A DNA stretch of 6,585 nucleotides from assembly GCA_025361685.1 (NCBI GenBank), contig JANYKE010000080.1, forward strand, positions 1 through 6,585, written 5' to 3'. The position numbers were made by a program, and so were the translations under genes. Below are positions 1 through 5,142 of this stretch, piece after piece. The DNA is from Eubacteriales bacterium (GTDB lineage Bacteria > Bacillota > Clostridia > JANYKE01). Under the pieces are notes generated by a model that ran no database searches, was not told the origin of the DNA, and saw nothing but the letters and a program-made list of their open reading frames with translations. The number at the start of each line of letters is the position of its first letter. Within the stretch, counting starts at the first letter, position 1.

Positions 1-556
1 AAACATTTTGATTATTTCCCGTATTTGGATTAGTGATGGTTGAATCAATTACCTTGCAATTAGTTATTTTATTAACATTTCCATTTGGATCACCGACGCC
101 CTGGCATATTATGTTGTTTACCAGAACACCGATATTCTGAAATCCGCTGATATTTGCATTTTTCATTATTACATTGCTTATCTCTATTCCATTTGGTCTA
201 AAAGGATTACCTGAATTGCTCGTGTTATCGCAGGTTCCAAATAAGCCTCCGCTCGTACCGGACAAATTAACTATCGTATATCCTTGTCCGTCAAATGTTC
301 CTTTAAAATTTGGAATAGGCGTCCATTTGGTTACACCGGCAGCGGCTATATCCAAATCATTCATCAACACAAAATCACCGCTGCTGCTTCTCATTTTATC
401 TAAATCTGCTACATTATAAATCCCTGTGGCAGTGGCAGCGTACACATTCACTTTTGGCACGATATTTAGTGTTGCATACATTGTAAAGATCATCATTAAA
501 GAAAGCAGAAATGCTACGCCCTTCAGTTTGTTCATTTTCATTGTTATTCTAGTCAT
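1..556 (-). CDS. Secreted GLUG-type repeat protein, N-terminal part (cut by window edge)
   Basis: This reading frame starts at 556 on the minus strand and stays open to the left edge, giving 185 complete residues with no stop. Residues 1-12 are basic (K7, K10, K12), residues 13-33 are hydrophobic, and a signal peptidase site is likely after V-Y-A (residues 38-40), so the protein is probably exported. The mature part holds the pattern FKGTFDGQGYTIVNL (84-98) followed by GGLFG (103-107). That pattern is typical of Gram-positive surface proteins with GLUG or related beta-helix repeats, often adhesins or carbohydrate-active proteins. The remainder is rich in N, I, V and T, as expected of a beta-helix. 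The start is uncertain: GGAGG at 571-575 precedes ATG 556 by 14 bases, which is long. An in-frame ATG at 604 would add 16 residues but lies about 9 bases from the predicted transcription start, leaving no room for a binding site. The catalytic or binding role cannot be told from this fragment. Confidence 0.75.
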   Translation of the reverse strand, partial: MTRITMKMNKLKGVAFLLSLMMIFTMYATLNIVPKVNVYAATATGIYNVADLDKMRSSSGDFVLMNDLDIAAAGVTKWTPIPNFKGTFDGQGYTIVNLSGTSGGLFGTCDNTSNSGNPFRPNGIEISNVIMKNANISGFQNIGVLVNNIICQGVGDPNGNVNKITNCKVIDSTITNPNTGNNQNV

Positions 557-619
557 AATTTTTTCTAATACCTCCAAAAGATTTTTATGGGATTTCCCTT
601 TCATTTTTCGCCTACTTAA

Positions 620-647
620 ATTGTACACTTACTTGTAAAAATGTCAA
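620..647 (-). promoter_or_regulatory. Sigma-A-like promoter of the minus-strand secreted protein gene
   Basis: Read on the minus strand, a perfect -35 box TTGACA (642-647) is followed after 16 bases by TACAAT (620-625), one mismatch from the -10 consensus. The predicted transcription start is near 613, giving a leader of about 57 bases before the start at 556. Upstream, on the minus strand, the DNA is rich in A/T and could act as an UP element. Confidence 0.75.
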
Positions 648-652
648 CAAGT
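631..652. repeat. Inverted repeat over the minus-strand -35 box (possible operator)
   Basis: ACTTGT (631-636) and ACAAGT (647-652) are perfect 6-base inverted copies separated by 10 bases. The right arm touches the -35 box and the left arm lies in the spacer, so a bound dimeric protein would block the promoter. This is the usual geometry of a repressor site, but six-base arms also arise by chance in AT-rich DNA. No regulator gene is visible in the window. Confidence 0.35.
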
Positions 653-670
653 ATTATTTGAGTATTATTT
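650..670. repeat. Two direct copies of AGTATTATTT, 11-base period
   Basis: AGTATTATTT occurs at 650-659 and again at 661-670, so the copies are spaced by about one helical turn. They lie between the two divergent promoters, just upstream of the minus-strand -35 box. They may be a binding site or only AT-rich spacer sequence; nothing in the window decides this. Confidence 0.35.
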
Positions 671-681
671 TTTTGTTTTGT

Positions 682-710
682 TTGCCAAACGCCAATTTAT
701 GTAGTAAAAT
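682..710 (+). promoter_or_regulatory. Sigma-A-like promoter of the membrane protein gene
   Basis: TTGCCA (682-687) and TAAAAT (705-710) are each one mismatch from the consensus boxes and are spaced by the optimal 17 bases. The transcription start is predicted near 717, about 45 bases before ATG 762. An 11-base palindrome, GTTTG-C-CAAAC (680-690), overlaps the -35 box and could be an operator half or whole site. The -35 box lies 34 bases from the oppositely directed -35 box at 642-647. Confidence 0.65.
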
Positions 711-761
711 GAAATAAAAATAAATGTAACAAAATACTTTTTCGGAAAGGAAATATAGAAA

Positions 762-1538
762 ATGAATAAAAAAGAATATATGAAAATGGCTTTAGGCGGA
801 ACACTAATATTTCTTTTATTAACACAGATTCCGGTTTTTTTACACATACTACTGTTATATCCCTTGATGACAGACTTAACAGCTCAGAATCTTACTTGGA
901 TTGATATTTTCAAAGGTGCATTCCTAGAACAAAATCTTATTCCGTTTTCACTAATGCTGATTGCCGGAATCGTTCTCTTTATTGTTTTGAAATCAGAGAG
1001 CAAAGCTAATAATGATAAGGTTATGGGCGGCGCATATCTGTTTGGCGGTGTTTTTTCAGCCATTTTTCTAATTGGATTCACACCAAATTTATCTGTTTTT
1101 TCATTTGCTCTTTATTCAAACATAGCAAACATAGTAAGAATAATAAAGAATTACACAGCCGGAGTTGACGGTGGATATGCTGTTGGAGAAATAGTGAATG
1201 TATTAAAGCCGGATATCATTCTCGCTTGTATTTTGATAGTAGCATTGGCATTAGCAGTTATTTTGGTACTCATTGGTCTTTCTAAGTTAACAGATTCAAA
1301 AAAAGACGAAGAATACACAAGTGCTTTTGATGATGCCGATGACACGAGCGATTGGGTAGTAAGTGCCGCTGAAGAAGATGATAATTCGGTATGGCAGGGC
1401 AGCGAGGTTGACAGTGCCGACAGTGCTTCTGCAGATGCCGGTGAGCCCGAGGCTGCCGAGGAAGCTTCAGTAGAAATATCAGAAGAAGTTTCAGAAGAAG
1501 TTTTGGATGAAGCTGCTGAAAAAACTGATGAGAAATAG
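762..1538 (+). CDS. Four-helix membrane protein with acidic C-terminal tail, unknown function
   Basis: I do not recognise a family. The 258-residue protein has four hydrophobic segments at about 11-33, 61-77, 88-106 and 151-173. The positively charged N-terminus (MNKKEYMKM) and the first inner loop (KSESKANNDK, 77-86) place both ends in the cytoplasm. Residues 182-258 form a low-complexity tail with about 30 Asp/Glu and only two lysines, probably disordered, with two tryptophans (W198, W211) standing out. Start: AAAGGA (746-751) lies 10 bases upstream of the ATG and no better start is nearby. It has its own promoter and is followed by a hairpin, so it is probably transcribed alone. Its divergent neighbour is a secreted repeat protein, which hints at an envelope role but proves nothing. 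The open frame, promoter and binding site make a real gene likely; the function is open. Confidence 0.8.
   Translation: MNKKEYMKMALGGTLIFLLLTQIPVFLHILLLYPLMTDLTAQNLTWIDIFKGAFLEQNLIPFSLMLIAGIVLFIVLKSESKANNDKVMGGAYLFGGVFSAIFLIGFTPNLSVFSFALYSNIANIVRIIKNYTAGVDGGYAVGEIVNVLKPDIILACILIVALALAVILVLIGLSKLTDSKKDEEYTSAFDDADDTSDWVVSAAEEDDNSVWQGSEVDSADSASADAGEPEAAEEASVEISEEVSEEVLDEAAEKTDEK
1479..1502 (+). repeat. Perfect 12-base tandem duplication inside the acidic tail
   Basis: TCAGAAGAAGTT occurs twice head to tail (1479-1490 and 1491-1502) and encodes Ser-Glu-Glu-Val twice (residues 240-247). The unit is a multiple of three, so a gain or loss of copies would keep the frame. It looks like a recent slippage duplication in a low-complexity coding stretch. 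Confidence 0.7.
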
Positions 1539-1591
1539 CAATCTTAATTATCTTTAAACCGATTGCGCACAATAACAATTTGCAAATCATA

Positions 1592-1629
1592 AGAGGCTGT
1601 GTAAATGGTTAACATTTTTCACAGCCTTT
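1592..1629 (+). terminator. Stem-loop terminator after the membrane protein gene
   Basis: AGGCTGTG (1594-1601) pairs perfectly with CACAGCCT (1620-1627). The stem extends outward by two pairs, one of them a G-T wobble. It extends inward through TAAATG/CATTTTT with a small bulge to a short loop near GTTAA. Only a short T run follows (TTT, then GACTATATTATTT), so termination may be partial. The hairpin sits 53 bases after the stop codon at 1538 and insulates the downstream operon. A role as a short dispersed repeat cannot be excluded from one copy. Confidence 0.6.
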
Positions 1630-1654
1630 GACTATATTATTTAACACATAAAAT
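1628..1654 (+). promoter_or_regulatory. Possible promoter for the downstream operon
   Basis: TTGACT (1628-1633) is followed after 15 bases by TAAAAT (1649-1654). Both boxes are close to consensus but the spacing is shorter than the ideal 17. It lies directly after the hairpin and would start RNA near 1661, about 19 bases before the ATG at 1680. It is the best candidate in the 141-base gap. Confidence 0.4.
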
Positions 1655-1679
1655 TAACACATGAGAAGGAGAACAATTC

Positions 1680-2204
1680 ATGAGAAAAGAAATCTTTACA
1701 CCGCTTACGCGCGATGACACACGTTCTCTCAAAGCGGGAGATATACTTTTAATTACTGGTGAAATTTACACGGCTCGTGATGCGGCTCACAAAAAAATGA
1801 TTGAGATTCTCGATGCCGGTGGAGAGCTTCCTTTTGATATTACCGATCAGATTATTTATTATGTTGGACCATGTCCTGCCAAACCCGGACAAATAATAGG
1901 TTCATGCGGGCCGACCACAAGCGGACGTATGGACGCTTACGCGCCTCGGCTGATCGGGCTTGGACTAACCGGAATGATTGGCAAAGGTCTTCGTAATGAC
2001 GAAGTGATTCAGGCAATGAAAGAAAATGGCTCGGTTTATTTTGGTGCAACCGGCGGTGCGGGAGCACTACTTTCGAAATGTGTTATCGCATGCAAAACAA
2101 TTGCCTTTGAAGAACTTGGTGCCGAGGCGATAATGAAGCTAACTGTTAAAAATTTCCCCGTCATCGTTGTTATTGACTCACACGGCAATAACCTTTATAA
2201 TTAA
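1680..2204 (+). CDS. Class I (Fe-S) fumarase/tartrate dehydratase-type hydro-lyase, beta subunit
   Basis: The 174-residue protein matches the beta subunit, or C-terminal half, of the iron-sulfur fumarase/L-tartrate dehydratase family (FumB/TtdB type), which adds or removes water at a C4 dicarboxylate. Visible family motifs are GEIYTARDAAHKKM (27-40), the block from GPCPAKPGQ to GPTTSGRMD (63-85) that forms the substrate-binding region, GMIGKG (98-103), and IDSHGNNLY at the end. The length is normal for a separate beta chain. In this family the alpha subunit carries the [4Fe-4S] cluster cysteines. No alpha gene lies next to it: the 141 bases upstream are noncoding and the next gene is a DUF1858 protein. 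It must therefore pair with an alpha subunit encoded elsewhere or be a remnant. Start: AAGGAG (1666-1671) sits 8 bases upstream. The substrate (fumarate or another hydroxy-acid) cannot be fixed from the sequence. Confidence 0.88.
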   Translation: MRKEIFTPLTRDDTRSLKAGDILLITGEIYTARDAAHKKMIEILDAGGELPFDITDQIIYYVGPCPAKPGQIIGSCGPTTSGRMDAYAPRLIGLGLTGMIGKGLRNDEVIQAMKENGSVYFGATGGAGALLSKCVIACKTIAFEELGAEAIMKLTVKNFPVIVVIDSHGNNLYN

Positions 2205-2230
2205 TCTGTTGTCGTATATACGCACAACAC

Positions 2231-2237
2231 AAGGAGG
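2231..2237 (+). promoter_or_regulatory. Ribosome binding site fixing the DUF1858 start
   Basis: AAGGAGG, a near-perfect match to the anti-Shine-Dalgarno sequence, lies 7 bases before ATG 2245. It rules out the longer in-frame start at 2167, which would overlap the end of the preceding gene, has no such site and adds residues outside the conserved domain. Confidence 0.85.
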
Positions 2238-2244
2238 AAAAAAC

Positions 2245-2448
2245 ATGACTCAAATTAACGGGGAAATGAATATCTCAGATGTTTTAAACATGGACACTCA
2301 GACAGCTCCAATATTTTTTGCAAACGGACTGCACTGTTTAGGCTGTCCATCAGCAGCGGGCGAAAGTATTTTCGAAGCATGCCAGATTCATGGAATTGAT
2401 GCTGAAAATCTTTTGAAAGAACTCAATGCATTTTTTGCAGACAAATAA
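2245..2448 (+). CDS. DUF1858 small CxxC disulfide/redox-type protein
   Basis: This 67-residue protein matches the DUF1858 family, also described as the hybrid-cluster-protein-associated disulfide redox domain. The pattern is an N-terminal ISDVLNMDTQTAPIFFANG stretch (10-28), then HCLGCPSA with the paired cysteines C31 and C34, then a helix with C46 ending in HGIDAENLLKELNAFF (49-64). The length equals the usual single-domain form. It has no signal peptide, so it is cytoplasmic. The biochemical role of the family is not established; the CxxC suggests thiol redox chemistry or metal/cluster handling. It follows the hydro-lyase beta gene by 40 bases and precedes nagB by 64 bases. A link to the iron-sulfur hydro-lyase is possible but only inferred from adjacency. 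Confidence 0.88.
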   Translation: MTQINGEMNISDVLNMDTQTAPIFFANGLHCLGCPSAAGESIFEACQIHGIDAENLLKELNAFFADK

Positions 2449-2500
2449 GTCAATTGGCAAGTATTCTTTTATCATGAATTATTATTTATTTTAAAAAGGC

Positions 2501-2505
2501 AGGTG
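2501..2505 (+). promoter_or_regulatory. Ribosome binding site supporting a TTG start for nagB
   Basis: AGGTG ends 7 bases before TTG 2513, with a second weak AAGG at 2496-2499. No ATG or GTG in frame lies at a suitable distance. The first internal Met (residue 12) would remove the first conserved strand, so TTG is the likely initiator. Confidence 0.6.
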
Positions 2506-2512
2506 CATTATA

Positions 2513-3247
2513 TTGAAATTTGTTGTGTGCGAAAATTATGATGATATGAGCAAAAAAGGTGCGGATATAATTGCTGACCTAATTAAGAAGAAGCCGGATG
2601 CAATTCTTGGACTAGCGACCGGCAATTCGCCTCTTGGCTTGTACAGTGAGCTGGCAGCAAAATATGCTGCAGGCAAAATAAATTTTTCAAAGGTTCAGAC
2701 ATTTAATCTTGACGAGTATTACAAAATTAAGCAGGCTGACCCGCAGAGTTATTATTTTTTTATGCATGAAAACTTTTTTTCAAAAGTAAATATTGCTTCG
2801 AAAAATATCGACATCCCCTTTGGCGACGCAGACGATGCTGTTGAAGAGAGCAAAAGATATCACGACAAGATTGCTGCTTCAAAAGGTATTGACATCCAAC
2901 TGTTGGGCATAGGCAATAACGGGCACATCGGGTTTAATGAACCTGACGATGCTCTTTCGGCTTGCACTCACAATGTATTGCTTACCGAGAGTACGATAGA
3001 GGCCAATTCGCGTTATTTTAAAAGTGCAGATGAGGTTCCTAAAGAAGCGCTAACTATGGGCATTGGCGAGATTATGAGCGCGCGTCAGATTCTACTGCTT
3101 ATCAGCGGCAAATCAAAAGCTGCTGTTGCCAAAACTTTGACGGACAACTTTGTTACGACGCAGATTCCTGCCTCGTTTCTTAAACTGCACCAGAATGTTA
3201 CCGTCTTGATTGACAAAGACGCTGCGTCTGAGATGAAGATAAAATAG
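2513..3247 (+). CDS. nagB: Glucosamine-6-phosphate deaminase
   Basis: NagB converts glucosamine-6-phosphate to fructose-6-phosphate and ammonia, the last step that brings GlcNAc into glycolysis. The 244-residue chain shows the phosphate-binding GLATGNSP (33-40), the catalytic NLDEY (65-69, with D67 as general base), LLGIGNNGHIGFNEP (130-144, with H138 and E143 in the active site), RYF (167-169), and LLLISGKSKA (194-203). N136 stands where the E. coli enzyme has Asp, as in the Bacillus enzyme. The length also equals the short Bacillus type and lacks the longer C-terminal region of allosteric E. coli NagB, so it is probably not activated by GlcNAc-6-P. It begins with TTG and is followed 26 bases later by nagA. 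A weak promoter-like pair (TTGGCA 2454-2459, AATTAT 2477-2482) in the upstream gap could give separate nag transcription. Confidence 0.96.
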   Translation: MKFVVCENYDDMSKKGADIIADLIKKKPDAILGLATGNSPLGLYSELAAKYAAGKINFSKVQTFNLDEYYKIKQADPQSYYFFMHENFFSKVNIASKNIDIPFGDADDAVEESKRYHDKIAASKGIDIQLLGIGNNGHIGFNEPDDALSACTHNVLLTESTIEANSRYFKSADEVPKEALTMGIGEIMSARQILLLISGKSKAAVAKTLTDNFVTTQIPASFLKLHQNVTVLIDKDAASEMKIK

Positions 3248-3273
3248 TTTTGAAAGTAAGGAGATAAAAAGTA

Positions 3274-4428
3274 ATGAGCAAAACACTTATCAAGAATGCG
3301 GTGATTTTTCAGGAGGCGCTAGGTTTTATAAATAGTAGTTTAGTTGTTGATGGCGGGATTATCTCTGATATTATTCAGGCGGGACAAGCGGTGCCGGTGT
3401 GCGATGAAGAGTTTGATTTCAGCGGGTTAACAGTTTTACCGGGGCTAATCGATATTCACCTTCACGGTGCGCTGGGCAATGTTGTCAATAGTGCAAAATA
3501 TGATAACCTAAACGAGTTTTCAAAATATCTTGCGAGCAAAGGTGTTACATCCTTCCTGCCTTCGACAACAACAAAAGCGCACGAGACTATTGCGGCGGCG
3601 GCGGTCGAGATTAAGGAAGCGATGGAGAAGGGTGTTGAGGGTGCGGAGATTTTGGGCATGCATCTTGAGGGCCCGTTTTTTTGTGAAAAATACCGAGGCG
3701 CTCAAGATTTGGAGTATCTGCGCAAACCTGATTATCGTGAGGTTCTGGAGTTTAACGAGCTTTCGGGCAACAATGTCCGGCTGGTGAGCGTTGCCGCCGA
3801 ACAGGACGAGGATTTTGAATTTATTAAGTATCTTGCTAAGAATACAAATATTCAATTGGCGCAGGGTCACACCGCGGCTGACTATGAGACCGCGTGTCTG
3901 GCGGGGCAGTTTGGTGCCAATCACGGAACGCATATGTTTAATGCAATGGTTCCGATTGATAAGAGGCAGCCCGGAATCTTAAGCGCGATTCTGGATAAGG
4001 AGTTTACGGCTGAGCTGATTTGTGACGGAGTGCATGTTCATCCGGCAATTATCAGAATAGTTATTAAAACTCTTGGGCCGGATAAGATTGCGGTTATAAC
4101 AGATTCGAGTCAAGCGGCGGGACTGCCGCGAGGCAAGCAAGTCATCAACGGTACTGAATATATTGTTGAGGATTGCGTTAAACTTCCGGATGGAACAATT
4201 GCAGGAAGTGTTGTTGGAATGATTGACTGCTTTAGAAATCTTTTGTCTTGGGGAATAAGCAGGGCTGATGCTGCTACAATGTGCTCAACTACTCCTGCAA
4301 AAATTATTAAGGTTGATGATCGCAAGGGCAGTATTAAAATTGGCAAGGATGCTGATTTTACGGTTCTTGATTCCGATAACAATTTGGTTTGCACAATAAT
4401 AAATGGCAAGGTCGCTTACAAATCATAA
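3274..4428 (+). CDS. nagA: N-acetylglucosamine-6-phosphate deacetylase
   Basis: NagA removes acetate from GlcNAc-6-phosphate and supplies the substrate of NagB, encoded just upstream. The 384-residue chain is a full-length amidohydrolase-superfamily barrel. PGLIDIHLHG (56-65) has an HxH metal pair (H62, H64); HLEGPF (130-135) has ligand E132; GHT has H199; HGTHMFNAM (217-225) has H220; DGVHVHP (251-257) has substrate-contacting H254; and ITDS has catalytic D277. The HxH pair is kept in the Bacillus-type enzyme and lost in E. coli NagA, which suggests a two-metal site here. The loop after HxH (GALGNVVNS) and the stretch after D277 (SSQAAG) differ from the forms I recall as usual (G-x-x-G-x-D and DAM-x-A), but no key residue is missing. 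The C-terminus (KIGKDADFTVLD) is normal. AAGGAG (3258-3263) lies 10 bases before the ATG. Confidence 0.95.
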   Translation: MSKTLIKNAVIFQEALGFINSSLVVDGGIISDIIQAGQAVPVCDEEFDFSGLTVLPGLIDIHLHGALGNVVNSAKYDNLNEFSKYLASKGVTSFLPSTTTKAHETIAAAAVEIKEAMEKGVEGAEILGMHLEGPFFCEKYRGAQDLEYLRKPDYREVLEFNELSGNNVRLVSVAAEQDEDFEFIKYLAKNTNIQLAQGHTAADYETACLAGQFGANHGTHMFNAMVPIDKRQPGILSAILDKEFTAELICDGVHVHPAIIRIVIKTLGPDKIAVITDSSQAAGLPRGKQVINGTEYIVEDCVKLPDGTIAGSVVGMIDCFRNLLSWGISRADAATMCSTTPAKIIKVDDRKGSIKIGKDADFTVLDSDNNLVCTIINGKVAYKS

Positions 4429-4448
4429 CGGATAAGTTTGATTTGTGA
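4416..4448 (+). other. Stem-loop across the nagA stop codon
   Basis: TTACAAATCA (4416-4425) can pair with TGATTTGTGA (4439-4448), giving ten pairs with one G-T wobble and a 13-base loop that includes the nagA stop codon (4426-4428). The stem is AT-rich and is not followed by a T run, so it is not a convincing terminator. It could tune mRNA stability or nag versus eda expression, or be chance. Confidence 0.35.
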
Positions 4449-4490
4449 TTGTTATAACGATTAAATGATTATTCGAAAGGATGGATTATT

Positions 4491-5141
4491 ATGTTGAGAA
4501 AAGAACAGATCCTGTCAAGGATAAAGAAGAGCGGTCTCGTTGCGGTTGTGCGGGCGGAGTCGGCCGAAGAAGCTGAAAAAATTACAGAAGCATGTATAAA
4601 GGGCGGAGTTGCGGCAATCGAGATTACGTTTACGGTGCCTGGTGCAATCGATGTGATTAAGGCTCTTGTTGAAAAGTATAAGTCCGGTGAGATCATTGTT
4701 GGGGCGGGTACGGTTTTGGATGCGGAGACCGCGAGAGCAGCGATCCTGGCCGGGGCTCAGTATGTTGTGAGCCCGTGTCTTAATGTTGAGATGGTTAAGT
4801 TGTGCAATAGGTATCAGGTTGCAGTTATGCCGGGGGCGATGACGATTAAGGAAGTCGTTGATGCTATGGATGCCGGTGCAGATATTGTCAAGGTTTTTCC
4901 GGGCGAACTTTTTGGTCCGGCGATTATAAAAGCCATCAAGGGCCCGATTCCTCAAGCTCCTTTGATGCCCACAGGCGGCGTCAGTCTTGATAATGTTGGA
5001 GAGTGGATTACAGCCGGAAGCGTCGCGGTCGGAGTCGGCGGCAGTTTGACTGCAGGAGCCAAGACCGGTGATTATGATAAAATTACTGAAACTGCGATAA
5101 AGTTTCTTGAAAAAATCAAAGAGGCGAGAGGAGATAATTAA
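4491..5141 (+). CDS. eda: KDPG/4-hydroxy-2-oxoglutarate aldolase
   Basis: Eda is a cytoplasmic class I aldolase that splits 2-keto-3-deoxy-6-phosphogluconate into pyruvate and glyceraldehyde-3-phosphate, and often also cleaves 4-hydroxy-2-oxoglutarate. The 216-residue chain has the full barrel signature: VAVVRAES (17-24), IEITFTVPGA (43-52) with catalytic E44, GAGTVLD (71-77), VSPCLN (93-98), PGAMT (114-118), the Schiff-base lysine K134 in DIVKVFPGE (131-139), and phosphate-binding PTGGVSLDNV (160-169) and GVGGSL (181-186). The E. coli Arg after the catalytic Glu is replaced by Thr, as in the Thermotoga maritima type enzyme (IEITFTVP). AAAGGA (4476-4481) lies 9 bases upstream of the ATG. The kdgK start follows the stop by one base, so the two are translationally coupled and act on consecutive steps. 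Confidence 0.94.
   Translation: MLRKEQILSRIKKSGLVAVVRAESAEEAEKITEACIKGGVAAIEITFTVPGAIDVIKALVEKYKSGEIIVGAGTVLDAETARAAILAGAQYVVSPCLNVEMVKLCNRYQVAVMPGAMTIKEVVDAMDAGADIVKVFPGELFGPAIIKAIKGPIPQAPLMPTGGVSLDNVGEWITAGSVAVGVGGSLTAGAKTGDYDKITETAIKFLEKIKEARGDN
5127..5133 (+). promoter_or_regulatory. Ribosome binding site fixing the kdgK start
   Basis: AGAGGAG lies inside the last codons of eda and 9 bases before ATG 5143. It argues against the in-frame upstream ATG at 5107, which would add 12 residues (MKKSKRREEIIN) ahead of the conserved VVCFGEIMLRL start and overlap eda by 35 bases. Confidence 0.8.
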
Positions 5142-5142
5142 T

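Noticed and set aside
174..638. Plus-strand open frames of 81 and 70 codons
   Set aside because: They lie antisense to the secreted GLUG-type gene, whose frame has a signal peptide and family motif. The plus frames have no binding site and no recognisable domain.
1578..1587. Palindrome ATTTGCAAAT
   Set aside because: It is a ten-base AT-rich palindrome in a noncoding gap with no partner copy or promoter overlap, so chance is the simpler explanation.
1600..1614. Possible catabolite-responsive (cre) element TGTAAATGGTTAACA
   Set aside because: It mismatches the consensus at the central CG and at the end, and the bases are explained by the inner part of the terminator hairpin.
3592..3603. Four GCG triplets in nagA as a possible unstable repeat
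   Set aside because: It encodes four alanines in a helix of NagA. Four units are too few to call a microsatellite.
3520..3933. Minus-strand open frame of 137 codons opposite nagA, and similar ones opposite eda (4515-4955) and the acidic-tail gene (1282-1590)
   Set aside because: These are shadows of well-supported genes. Their composition (runs of R, H and L) is that of reversed codons and no ribosome binding site supports them.
4438..4466. Promoter-like TTGATT-17-TTAAAT before eda
   Set aside because: The -10 has two mismatches and the -35 also has two. In this AT-rich gap such pairs are expected by chance, so it is not listed as a promoter.
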